64,000 nucleotides of DNA from Chiua virens (Eukaryota; Basidiomycota; Agaricomycetes; Boletales; Boletaceae): assembly GCA_019787685.1 (NCBI GenBank), contig JAHNUO010000015.1:682001-746000 (forward strand), read 5' to 3'. The stretch's first letter is position 1. The number at the start of each line of letters is the position of its first letter. The notes under the pieces were generated by a model that saw nothing but the letters and a program-made list of their open reading frames with translations, made no database searches and had not been told where the DNA came from. Below, piece after piece: positions 33,222-42,535 of the stretch. The position numbers and the translations under genes are program-made.

Positions 33222-33981
33222 TGTTACGGTAGTCCCGGGTAGGGCCTAGCATAGACGCAAAAGCGCAAGTACCAAGCGGCTGCGATAACTCAAACAACCA
33301 CCACTTGATACGTGGCGCGCTGTAGAGTTCGAGGAGGAGTACTGGTCAGCGTATTGCTACCAGTGAGACGAGTTAGAACTTAGGACGTTGCCTAAGAGCG
33401 TCCTGGTGGGAATCTATACCCGAAGGACCTAGACTGCCCCTTGTGATCGGGGTGGATCGAGATGCTGGACGTTGGTCGCAGCGACGAGGGATGGCCTTGA
33501 GGGAGGGCCCAAAGAGGAGCAGTGATACTAGCTTAGATTGCGTAGATCAAGACTAAGGTACAGGAGTAGCACTGCGCGGTATTTATACTACGGGACTGGT
33601 GCATGGACCAGCAGTCAAAAGGGGTGGTCAGGAAGAGCGGAACTGACTAAGGACCAAAGGAGTCGTGCGGGGTGGAAGCACCGGATCGACGAGGGAAGGA
33701 AATGGTAAATACGGAAGCTGTCCAAGTGACAGCGGAAATGAAAGTGACCCGTACCGGATCAAGAAGTAGAAGGGCGGAAGCGACGACGGATCCCCGGGTT
33801 GAGCCGGAGTGCGTGATCGGAGTATCCGGATAAGAAGAGAGAAAGGCGGGGCAAAGGGTTAAGCCCTTGCTGAGTAATCCGGGGCAAGGGTAAGCCTTGC
33901 GGATTGAATTGTAGGAGATACCTGTAGTATCGAGCGTAGAGAAAGTAGCAAGAAAAGCAAAGGAAAAGATGAATCGTAACA
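33222..33981 (-). repeat. Gypsy A 5' LTR
   Basis: 760 bases, the promoter-bearing LTR of the minus-strand element, followed by the GTAGT duplicate at 33,982-33,986. Confidence 0.93.
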
Positions 33982-33986
33982 GTAGT

Positions 33987-34019
33987 CGTTCCAGCCCAAA
34001 CGACTGAGTCTGTTCATTA
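33987..34019 (+). repeat. Copia 5' LTR, right part
   Basis: The 33 bases that complete the 255-base LTR after Gypsy A, identical to the end of the 3' LTR (ends GTTCATTA). Confidence 0.9.
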
Positions 34020-34033
34020 GGTTATGAGCCCTG
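34020..34033 (+). promoter_or_regulatory. Copia primer binding site, internal initiator tRNA-Met type
   Basis: GGTTATGAGCCCTG directly follows the LTR. It is complementary to the anticodon stem-loop of fungal initiator tRNA-Met (CAGGGCTCATAACC), not to a tRNA 3' end. This is the half-tRNA primer arrangement known from Drosophila copia. Confidence 0.7.
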
Positions 34034-34220
34034 TGCCCTAGCGCAACTCGACAGTCGCAAAAATCGCACCGGAACGCATTTTCGCTCCGTTCTCGCCTCG
34101 TCGTAATTCCTCCAAGCCTCGACCTCCTTCCCATTCCCTCGAAACAACTCCAATCTTGCTCGCGCTTATTCTGAGCCACCCTACACGCACACTAGCATTT
34201 TTTACGCACCATAACACCTC

Positions 34221-37200
34221 ATGTCTGGCCAAGGAAACCCGTCTACAGGGCAGCCTACCCCGGGCGCCCAGGCAGGATCCACCATGCCCGCGACAACCGC
34301 AATAAAGTGGGACCCGCCATCCAACCCTCTCCATTATTTCCTGCGCAGTGACGACGCGAAACTCGCCAACGAAACCGGTTACTTCGTTTGGTCGCATTGC
34401 ATGCAAATCGGTTTTGACTACTGCGGTCTCACTTCACTCATCGACGGAACTCTCAAAGAGCCTCCCGACACGGATACGGCAAACCTAGCTGTCTGGTGCA
34501 GCATGAATTCAGCAGGGTGCTCGCTTATCACGCAGTGTATCAAACCTGATCTGATCGTAAAGATCGTCCGTCAACGGAAAGCGAAGGAAATGTGGGACAA
34601 ACTAGCAGCGGAATTCAGCCAAGTCGGCACTGGATCGATTATCTATTGGTTTCGTCATCTTACGCTCCACATGCCAAGTGGCGGCGACGTATCAAGTCAC
34701 ATTAACGACTACCAAGAAGCCGTCCAATATCTAGCAAATGCCGATTTCATCATACCTGAATGGTTTGCTGCTGCTATCCTGCTATCCACGCTACCATCCA
34801 ATCCAAAGGACCCGGACTCATGGGACTATTTTATCAAGGGTGTACGCTTCAACAAAAATAAAACTACGCTAGCGAGTACAGTATCCAAGATTCTCGAGGA
34901 GAAATGCCGCCAAACCCCCCCTACGCCAACCAGTACCACTGGAGCTTCCAAGAATGCGCTTGCAGCACTCGAAAGAGCCGCTCGCGCAGCCGGAACTAAA
35001 TTTTGCACAAATTGCAAGCGCGAGGGGCACGACATCACCGAATGTTGGGCTTCGGGTGGCGGGAAGGAAGGACAGGGCCCGAGAAGGAAGAAGCAGAAAA
35101 AGAAGGGCAAAAAGAACGAGAAAGCGAAGGTAGCAGCCGAAGATGGGGGAGATGAAACATCCAATGTTGTGTTCGAAAAGTGCCTTGCCACGAGCGAGGA
35201 TATCTCGACTGCTCATTCGCGGATTGAAGATATTTCAACACGATTCACTCCGACATCCCCCAACACTGAGGATCATGCGTACAGTGCACGTACAGCAAAC
35301 CCAGTGCCAATCATCGATTCTGGCGCATCGACACATATTTTCCCGGACCGCTCAAAGTTTACGGCGCATTCTGCCTCCTCAGGCAACATCAATGGCTTTG
35401 GCGATAGTCGTACCACCATATCTGGCCGAGGTGAAGTACAGCTAATGGCTGCTTTACCCACTGGAAACACGACGCGACTCAAACTTCAAGATGCTTGTCA
35501 TGTCCTGTCCTCGTCCCTATCCATAATCTCTGTGTCACGACTCGATGACGCCGATTGCTACACGCTTTTTGGTGCCAGTCGCTGCATCACCTTTGAGGCG
35601 AAGGATGGAGGACAAATGGTACAAGATCTACTCAAAAAATCGAAGTCTATCGTTTTTACCGCAACACGACATGCCGACCGCCTATACCATTTAGATACGC
35701 CAAGACCACGAGATGAGACCGCCAATCCTGCTACAGTTGCCCCTCTTTCGAAGCTTGAAGCACTCCACCAGAAGCTCGGACACTTAAATTATCAGTCCTT
35801 GCGCTCAATGCTGAAGAAAGGAGTCGTGACCGGGATATCAATGACAAAGGCAGAGCTCGACATTGAGCCGCCTATATGTCCATCATGCACGCTAGGCAAG
35901 ATTACTAGAGCATTGTTCCCGCTTTCAGAGAGCGGTAGAGCCAGCCAGTTTCTTGGCCTTATACATTCAGATCTTTGGGGTCCTGCACCAGTCCAGACAA
36001 TGTCCGGATCGCGCTACATGATCACTTTCACCGATGATTTCTCGCGATGGGTTTGGGTTGCATTCTTACGCCACAAAAGTGATGTGTTTGAAGCATTCCG
36101 AACATGGAAAGCAGAAGTTGAGAAGTTGAGCGGGCAGTCTCTCAAGATGTTCCGCACTGACAATGGCGGTGAATACCTATCCAACAAATGGACTACGTAC
36201 ATGAAAGAGCAGGGAATACGCTGGGAAACAACAACCCCACGCACGCCAGAACAAAATGGCGTGTCAGAACGCCTAAACCGCTCCCTCATCGACCGCGTCC
36301 GCACCGTTCTCATTGACGCCGGCCTACCACTATTCTTGTGGGCTGAAGCAGTCAACTATGCCGTCTACACCAAAAACCGCCACTCAACTCGCTCTTTGAC
36401 CAATATCACACCATACGAGAAACGATACGAAAAGAAACCAGACCTATCTAACCTCCACCGGTTTGGTTGCACGGCTTATGTGCTTGACGACACCCCCGCT
36501 CGCCGTAAGCTAGACCCCAAAGGAAAATGTGCCATATTCGTGGGTTACCCAGAAACTCAGAAAGGTTGGAGGGTTTACCACCCCAAAAACCGATCCATTC
36601 AAGTATCTGTGCACATCACATTTGATGATGCCACGGACGTGCGGGACAGGTTCCAGGCTGAAGGGGAGTACCAGTTCTCCTATCAATCACTCAAATCATC
36701 GTCTATCGATATGGACGACATCAGCCACGATCCTAAACCCACACGACAACCAGCTGAGCCCAAGTCGTCTGCTGTCAATCCACAGCAACCCGCTGGGCCC
36801 ATTATCAATCCACCACAGCAACCTGCACCTCGTCAACCTCCAGTGAGGCCACCACCACGAGCACCATCCACCCGATCTGCAGCAGCAAAAGCCCGAGAGG
36901 GCATTGCTCGTGATGTCCGACAGCTCGAAAGAGCATCAGATGCTGAAGATTCGGATTCGGATTCGAGTGCAGACGAATCTGCAGTTGCACGTACCTTCGA
37001 GCAAGGACCTGCTGAGGATGAAGAAGCAAACATTGTGTCAGGAGAGGAGCCACGCACTTATCACCAAGCAATCAACTCACCAGATTGTGCTGAATGGATC
37101 AGTGCAATGGAGGACGAGCTCAAGGCCATCACGCAACTTGGTACCTACAAGCTTGTCGAACTCCCACCTGGTCGTGAAGCAATTGACACAAAATGGGTCT

Positions 37201-38639
37201 ATCGAATCAAGCGTGACGCACAAGGACACATCACTCGCTACAAAGCCCGTCTAGTTGCCCGCGGATTCACACAGAAACCTGGTGTCGATTTCAACGAAAC
37301 ATTCGCTCCTGTGGCGAAAATCGAATCAATCCGTCTCCTCTGTGCAATCGCGGCAATACTTGATTGGGAGATCCATGTTGTCGATGTCGATTCAGCTTTC
37401 CTTAACAGTGAGATGCCGAAAGACCAACCTGCTTATGTCAAGCAGCCAACTGGATTTGAAGCACGCGGTCTTGAGCACCTCGTATGGTTGCTATTCAAAG
37501 CACTTTACGGTCTCAAACAATCAGGCTACCTGTGGTATCAGAAGCTCAAATACATCCTAACTCAAATCGGTTTCTCTGTTTGCCTATCTGATCCCTGTGT
37601 ATTCATCCGGTGCCTTGAAACTGGAGTTTGTATTGTCGCGTCCCACGTTGACGACCTCGGACTGTATTGCTCATCCAAAGCTCTTGTCGAGAAATTAAAG
37701 GATGAAATACAAAAGTTTGTCTCTCTCAAGGATCAGGGGGAGATCACTCACATCCTTGGCATTGAAATTATCCGTGACCGACATGCGTGCACCATCTCAC
37801 TCTCGCACCGCCACTACATTGACTCGATGTTGAAAACGTACAATCTCGAATCTGCAAACCCGGTGTTTACACCTGCGCAACCTGGAACTCGCCTGTCCAC
37901 TGCCGATTGTCCCTCAAATCCTACCGAGTCAAATGAAATGCGTCATATACCTTACCAGAATGCCATTGGAGCACTCAACCACTGTGCCGTAATGACTCGC
38001 CCAGATATCTCACTTGCTGTCCAGCAAGTAGCCCAATTTGCATCAAATCCAGGCCCAGCCCATTGGTCTGCCGTGAAGCGTGTATTTCGCTACCTAAAAG
38101 GCACACGCAACCATGTCCTGACACTTGGAGGCAGTGTATCACGAGAAACCATCAATCCGATCACTTATAGCGACTCAGACTTTGCTAGCTCATTAGATCA
38201 CGCACGATCAATCTCGGGTTATGCCATCCTACTTGGAAATGGAGCCTTCTCGTGGTCAGCAAAGAAACAAACTGCCACGGCACTCTCTACTAGTGAAGCC
38301 GAGTACTATGCTGCAGTCCATGCTGGACGAGAAATATCTTGGGTACGACAATTGCTTGCAGAGATTGGTTTTACACCTTCTGGTCCCACTATTCTTCTCA
38401 TCGACAACACAGCAACCATCCGCACTATCCTCACACCTGATGAGATCTCAAATCGACGCAAACATGTCAAAATCGCACAATTTTGGCTAATGGAGGCTGT
38501 GCAACGAGAAGAACTTGAACCGCGACATGTCCCGTCCGCAGACAACATCGCCGACATCTTTACCAAACCTTTACCAGCCCCTGCATTCAATTCACTGCGA
38601 ACTCTATTGGGGATACTACCGCGTAAGGACTCTCGCTGA
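34221..38639 (+). CDS. Copia Gag-Pol polyprotein, intact (1,472 codons)
   Basis: One uninterrupted frame from the ATG at 34,221 to the TGA at 38,637-38,639. In order: Gag with a zinc knuckle CTNCKREGHDITEC near residue 262; protease IDSGASTH near 366; the pre-integrase HQKLGHLNYQSL; integrase (HSDLWGP, FTDDFSRWVW, FRTDNGGEY, TPEQNGVSERLN); reverse transcriptase (TKWVYRIKRD, DVDSAFLNSEM, and the active site SHVDDLGLY near 1,143); and RNase H (SDSDFASSLDHARSISGY, STSEAEYYA), ending with IADIFTKPLP. The order integrase before RT defines Ty1/Copia (Pseudoviridae-like). All key residues are present, so this is a potentially competent protein source even though its own 5' LTR is broken. Confidence 0.96.
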   Translation: MSGQGNPSTGQPTPGAQAGSTMPATTAIKWDPPSNPLHYFLRSDDAKLANETGYFVWSHCMQIGFDYCGLTSLIDGTLKEPPDTDTANLAVWCSMNSAGCSLITQCIKPDLIVKIVRQRKAKEMWDKLAAEFSQVGTGSIIYWFRHLTLHMPSGGDVSSHINDYQEAVQYLANADFIIPEWFAAAILLSTLPSNPKDPDSWDYFIKGVRFNKNKTTLASTVSKILEEKCRQTPPTPTSTTGASKNALAALERAARAAGTKFCTNCKREGHDITECWASGGGKEGQGPRRKKQKKKGKKNEKAKVAAEDGGDETSNVVFEKCLATSEDISTAHSRIEDISTRFTPTSPNTEDHAYSARTANPVPIIDSGASTHIFPDRSKFTAHSASSGNINGFGDSRTTISGRGEVQLMAALPTGNTTRLKLQDACHVLSSSLSIISVSRLDDADCYTLFGASRCITFEAKDGGQMVQDLLKKSKSIVFTATRHADRLYHLDTPRPRDETANPATVAPLSKLEALHQKLGHLNYQSLRSMLKKGVVTGISMTKAELDIEPPICPSCTLGKITRALFPLSESGRASQFLGLIHSDLWGPAPVQTMSGSRYMITFTDDFSRWVWVAFLRHKSDVFEAFRTWKAEVEKLSGQSLKMFRTDNGGEYLSNKWTTYMKEQGIRWETTTPRTPEQNGVSERLNRSLIDRVRTVLIDAGLPLFLWAEAVNYAVYTKNRHSTRSLTNITPYEKRYEKKPDLSNLHRFGCTAYVLDDTPARRKLDPKGKCAIFVGYPETQKGWRVYHPKNRSIQVSVHITFDDATDVRDRFQAEGEYQFSYQSLKSSSIDMDDISHDPKPTRQPAEPKSSAVNPQQPAGPIINPPQQPAPRQPPVRPPPRAPSTRSAAAKAREGIARDVRQLERASDAEDSDSDSSADESAVARTFEQGPAEDEEANIVSGEEPRTYHQAINSPDCAEWISAMEDELKAITQLGTYKLVELPPGREAIDTKWVYRIKRDAQGHITRYKARLVARGFTQKPGVDFNETFAPVAKIESIRLLCAIAAILDWEIHVVDVDSAFLNSEMPKDQPAYVKQPTGFEARGLEHLVWLLFKALYGLKQSGYLWYQKLKYILTQIGFSVCLSDPCVFIRCLETGVCIVASHVDDLGLYCSSKALVEKLKDEIQKFVSLKDQGEITHILGIEIIRDRHACTISLSHRHYIDSMLKTYNLESANPVFTPAQPGTRLSTADCPSNPTESNEMRHIPYQNAIGALNHCAVMTRPDISLAVQQVAQFASNPGPAHWSAVKRVFRYLKGTRNHVLTLGGSVSRETINPITYSDSDFASSLDHARSISGYAILLGNGAFSWSAKKQTATALSTSEAEYYAAVHAGREISWVRQLLAEIGFTPSGPTILLIDNTATIRTILTPDEISNRRKHVKIAQFWLMEAVQREELEPRHVPSADNIADIFTKPLPAPAFNSLRTLLGILPRKDSR

Positions 38640-38646
38640 AGGGGAG

Positions 38647-38901
38647 TGTTGATACGAAACAATACATACAAGCAGCTGCGAGTGTAGATTACTTTATTTA
38701 GTAGTTTGTTCACGCGTCGCTGCTCACTACTTACGCTCCGATTATTCGCACGCGTACCTCAGTCGTTCCAGCCCAAACGACTGAGGTATGTCGTCTTGTA
38801 TTCACTCATTATATGAGTTACTCACATACCCTACCTAGTCTGTTCATTAGGTATGAATACAATGTAGTCGTTCCAGCCCAAACGACTGAGTCTGTTCATT
38901 A
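38647..38901 (+). repeat. Copia 3' LTR
   Basis: 255 bases. It contains CTCAGTCGTT...AACGACTGAG, a hairpin with a 10-base stem and 8-base loop, and a second, nearly complete copy of the same block about 110 bases on. Confidence 0.93.
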
Positions 38902-39600
38902 TTGAAAATCTTTATTTGTGATGCAAATCCAAAGTACTACGCTAGTCACTTCACTGATGTCCCTGTGACGCATGCTGTGAGCTGCAACTGAAAATCTTTC
39001 CGACTATTACTCACTGCCTCGTTCAGGCTTACTGGTAAGTGAAAATGGATTGTATCATGGCTAACGGAGAGCCAACTTTGAGAATATCACTTCCATCATT
39101 GACACCGGCACCACCTACTACATTCTTGGAGATCTCCCCGAAGTCAAGCACTTTCATGCAACGTCCGGAGGTATTCCCACCAAAGAGGTCGCCGAGGGCT
39201 TCTGCAAATGTCTGTCAGATTTTTTCTCCGTGTCTTCCGGATGATTTACATTCTTGCAGATCCGTGCAATATGGCCCCTTCTTTCAGCTTCATCTTTAAA
39301 GGCAGACCGTTCGCCCTCTCTAAAGACACACTCAACCTTGGGTCGGTCTCTGCTGGAACAAGAGTGAGTGTCTCGCTTCCGTCTGTTCTTGTGTACGTCC
39401 GCTTTGCCTACCTCAGATACGTTGGCTTGACACTCATTGCTCCTTTCCTCTGTTCAACTTCGGCGTGAGTTCTTGGCGACACGTTTCTTCGAAATGTCTA
39501 CGCAAAGTTCGACTTCGGTACAGTGCCAATATTCGCACATTACAAAAAAGACGTTGGATGGTTTTCTGGTTCTGCTATAGCTTTTCGTGACATTTGTTAA
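38902..39600 (+). pseudogene. Aspartic protease P3, 3' half
   Basis: It resumes P3 after the Copia insertion, starting with the TTGAA duplicate and NL to follow WIE. The reading is then broken, but it recovers SIIDTGTTYYILGD (second catalytic Asp, near 39,100), SFSFIFKGRPF...LNLGSVSAG near 39,285-39,360, and GDTFLRNVYAKFDFG near 39,475-39,520, the usual pepsin C-terminus. Stops and frame changes lie at about 38,920, 39,030-39,090 and 39,240. P3 is more distant from P1, P2 and P4 than they are from one another. Confidence 0.75.
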
Positions 39601-39609
39601 ATTTGACAT

Positions 39610-40225
39610 CGGATGTAAATTCGATGATGGATGAATATTGTAACGCTGACGCTGCTGCGCTTACGTCATCATGCAGGTCACTGACTCATCTGGCATTGAC
39701 AGAAGTTCCGAGTTTTCAATACGCCCTTGGGGTAAAGTTAACATGACCTTGTGGTGAACGAACTGATAATTTATAAGTTGACCATACTCAGTGAGATTGC
39801 GTGACGTTATCAGGATACGACTACAATTTTTCACACGCTGGATTGTTGCGACTCCTAGTTCCTGCAGGACAATGTTCATCAAGAGGGGCCAGTTGGTCTC
39901 GTTTTATTCATCCAATTCGCTTGACTGGGACTTTTTTAAATAGCTTTTGCTATGCCACTGTTCGGCGCACATGGTATCCACCGTATGGAGCTACAAGTTT
40001 GAACGTAGGCAAAAACTTGGGCTACAGTTGTTGTTATCTGACAGGGGACACATGGTCATATTGGTTAAATTGTCCGACCTACTGTGACGCGCACAATAAA
40101 GTCATGTCGGCGACAGTGCCCATGCTACTGTTCCATGCGCACAAGAAAAGTATCTTCTACCAACCCTAATCATCACATGGCGAGGTCACCCACCCTCGTT
40201 GAGAGTCTTTCTGGAACCGAGGGTT
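39610..40225. other. Intergenic stretch upstream of P4
   Basis: No gene is recognised; short ORFs only. It presumably holds the upstream control region of P4. Confidence 0.35.
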
Positions 40226-40229
40226 GCAG

Positions 40230-40236
40230 TATAAAT
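40230..40236 (+). promoter_or_regulatory. TATA box of aspartic protease P4
   Basis: TATAAAT lies 62 bases before the P4 start codon, consistent with a transcript starting about 30 bases later and a short leader. Confidence 0.55.
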
Positions 40237-40297
40237 TCTGGACAGGTAGGCGGGAAAATACCCAGCACAAGTCTTTCTGTTTTTCGTTCGCTTGAGA

Positions 40298-41911
40298 ATG
40301 CGCTTCACCTTCGTGACCTCCATTGTTACTCTAGCCATTTTGGTCGCTGCCGCACCCAAGCCCTCTGGAAAGAGGGACGGTGTGGTGATCCCGATCACCA
40401 AACGTTCGACCTTGCTAAATTCCGACAACAGCGTCAATATCGACGCACTCAATGCTCATGTTGCATCAGTCAAAGCGTATGTCACCTATATTATATTAAC
40501 GCGCTCGATCTAACATCGTATTTAGAAAGATTCTTCGTGGTCTTGAGGCTTTCGAGAAGAACACCGGAATGGCGCACCCTTCGGCTGTGCAAGGCACAGA
40601 AAAACGCGGAGCTGGCGACCCATTGACTGACGACAACAGTGAGCTCTGGTACGGCAGTATTTCGGTCGGTACTCCTGCCAAATCCTTCTCTGGTAGGTGC
40701 ATATTGCACGCTTAATGCATATTTTTCTTGATCACTTTCCCATTGGCAGTTGATTTCGACACGGGCTCCAGGTAGGCGCTTGCATTATGTGCACACCGTT
40801 TTCTTTTTGTTGAATTGGACGACAGCGACCTTTTCTTACCAGGAAATAGTTGTGATTCAACTTGTAGTGGTCACACTATTTGGGATCCTACCTCTTCTTC
40901 CACCGCGCAAGATCTGAGCAAGACATTTTCGCTCTCGTACGGAGACGGTTCCACAGTCTCGGGTGAACAATACACCGACACCGTCTCGATCGCCAGCTTC
41001 ACTGTATGTTATGTGAAGCCTGTCAATGCGACTATTTCTGACAGTCGATTGCTCAGGCAACGACGCAGACCCTGGGTTCTGCGAAGACGTATTCTACTGG
41101 GTTCCAAAGTTCTCAGTTCCCCGCGGATGGGTTGATGGGAATGGCCTTTCAATCTATCTCTGAGTATAATGCCAGTCCCGTCTTTCAGAGCCTCGTCTCC
41201 GAAGGACAAGTGACCGATTCCTCGTTTTCGTTCAAACTCTCGTCTTCTGGAGCCGAACTGTACATCGGTGGATCGAACTCCGATCTGTACACTGGAAGTT
41301 TTACATATGTCCCTGTCACGCAGCAGGTATGATATCTTGATCGTGTGCGCATTCTAGTGACCGACATTGGCGTAGGGTTACTGGCAGGTGACCATGGACA
41401 ATGTCCAGAGCAATGGGCAAACACCATTGAGCAACGTCGATGCTATCATCGACACTGGCACCACCCTCATCGTTGGTACTACCTCTGACGTTTCAACGTT
41501 GTACAGCGCCATTGGTGGTACAGCCGCCCCTAGCAGTGTTGGCCAGGGTTTCTATACCTGTAAGTTCGGGCGCGACTACATGTTTTGCTTTGTCTGACAT
41601 TCTACAGTCCCATGCAGTTCTTTCCCGACTATCGATCTTACCTTCGGTGGGAATTCGTTCCCAATCGCTGCTTCAGCGCTCAATCTTGGACCCGTTTCGT
41701 CCGGCTCATCTGATTGCGTCAGCGGCCTTGTAGGCCAGGATATCGGTTCTTGTGAGTCTTCATACCCCTCATATCCGTAGTGCTCCCTGACGAGTACATC
41801 TTTCGTGTCCCCTCGTCAGCGTTCTGGATTGTCGGCGATGTTTTCCTCCAGGGCATCTATACCGTCTTCGATTACGGAAATTCTCAAGTGGGATTTGCGC
41901 AGCTTGCTTGA
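40298..41911 (+). CDS. Aspartic protease P4 (polyporopepsin-like), intact
   Basis: The ATG at 40,298 opens a signal peptide (MRFTFVTSIVTLAILVAAAP). The prosegment follows (GKRDGVVIPITKR, VNIDALNAHVA), then the mature enzyme. Seven short GT-AG introns give a full pepsin fold. The first catalytic Asp is in VDFDTGSS, the flap in YGDGSTVSGEQYTDT, and the second Asp in AIIDTGTTLIVG. The C-terminus reads [19 protein letters not shown] with the TGA at 41,909-41,911. The intron positions match P1 and P2, so the copies share one ancestor. No lesion was seen. Inferred role: secreted acid endopeptidase. It is the best intact reference in the window for judging the other copies. Confidence 0.92.
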
Positions 41912-41919
41912 GCGTGCCC

Positions 41920-42530
41920 AGCCGCGAGGTCATCGGATAAATTTATTCTCTGATGAATAAGTAACTACCAGTATCGAGCGTTTTGAGTAATTTGTAGGCT
42001 GACAATCTTGCGATACATGTGTTTCTACCCTTCTGATTGCCTTGCTCGCCGTATGAATAGTGGCCTGGATGATCGAAGTTGCCACATTTCTTCAGAACGT
42101 CGATACCAAGCCTGAACTTGTCGATGTTCGAGCCGGATTCGTGCCAGAGCAGGATTGTCAGAAATGTCAAGACCTATGCATTGCCACGTAACATATGTTC
42201 GCGATCTTCCCGCAGGGACACGGCACAACGTACGTCACCCTGTGTTTTCCAGATCAAGAGGGAAGCAAACAGACACGTGGATAAACTGTACTCGAGTATA
42301 TTGCTATTTCTCCACTTTTGATCCATGTACGCTCTGCTTCCTGAACTACTTCATTCCAACATGCCGATCACTCGGTCCACGTGCTATCTTCGTCTTACTC
42401 GGATGGGGGCTGATAACATCACGAAGCTTCTGATCATCACATCATCACATTAAACCATTCGAGTCAGCGACTTGAAACCAAATGACTCGGATCGATATAC
42501 ATACATAGATAAAAGGTACAACAAACTTAA
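41920..42530. other. Intergenic stretch between convergent P4 and the FAD oxidase
   Basis: A tail-to-tail spacer with no gene recognised. Confidence 0.35.
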
Positions 42531-42535
42531 AATTT

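Larger units (their letters stand above)
18384..33981 (-). mobile_element. Ty3/Gypsy chromovirus 'Gypsy A', interrupted by Gypsy B
   Basis: It is flanked by GTAGT duplications (18,379-18,383 and 33,982-33,986). The LTRs are 760 bases each (18,384-19,143 and 33,222-33,981). Transcription runs on minus, so the 5' LTR is the right one. The internal region encodes Gag (31,884-32,837) and Pol (31,806 down to 27,498, then 19,747 to 19,186 after removing Gypsy B). A polypurine run (CGGGGGGTAA on minus) abuts the 3' LTR at 19,144. The LTRs differ at four bases, all CpG transitions. Pol has one in-frame TGA (29,134-29,136) where Gypsy B has CGA. Confidence 0.93.
18162..38901 (+). mobile_element. Ty1/Copia LTR retrotransposon, otherwise complete, with nested Gypsy A in its 5' LTR
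   Basis: The LTRs begin TGTTGATACG and end TTCATTA. They are flanked by the 5-base duplication TTGAA (18,157-18,161 and 38,902-38,906). The 5' LTR is 18,162-18,383 plus 33,987-34,019 and the 3' LTR is 38,647-38,901; both are 255 bases once the insertion is removed, with one C/T difference at a CpG. A primer site follows the 5' LTR, one open polyprotein frame spans 34,221-38,639, and a polypurine tract (AAGGGGAG, 38,639-38,646) precedes the 3' LTR. Without the 15.6 kb insertion the element would be about 5.1 kb. The intact frame and near-identical LTRs point to recent movement. The interrupted 5' LTR probably silences this copy. Confidence 0.93.

Noticed and set aside
34221..38639. Copia polyprotein as a host gene
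   Set aside because: The LTRs, primer site, polypurine tract and domain order show a retrotransposon.
40292..40297. Earlier TTG start for P4
   Set aside because: The ATG two codons later starts a proper signal peptide, and a non-ATG start is unlikely in a fungal nuclear gene.
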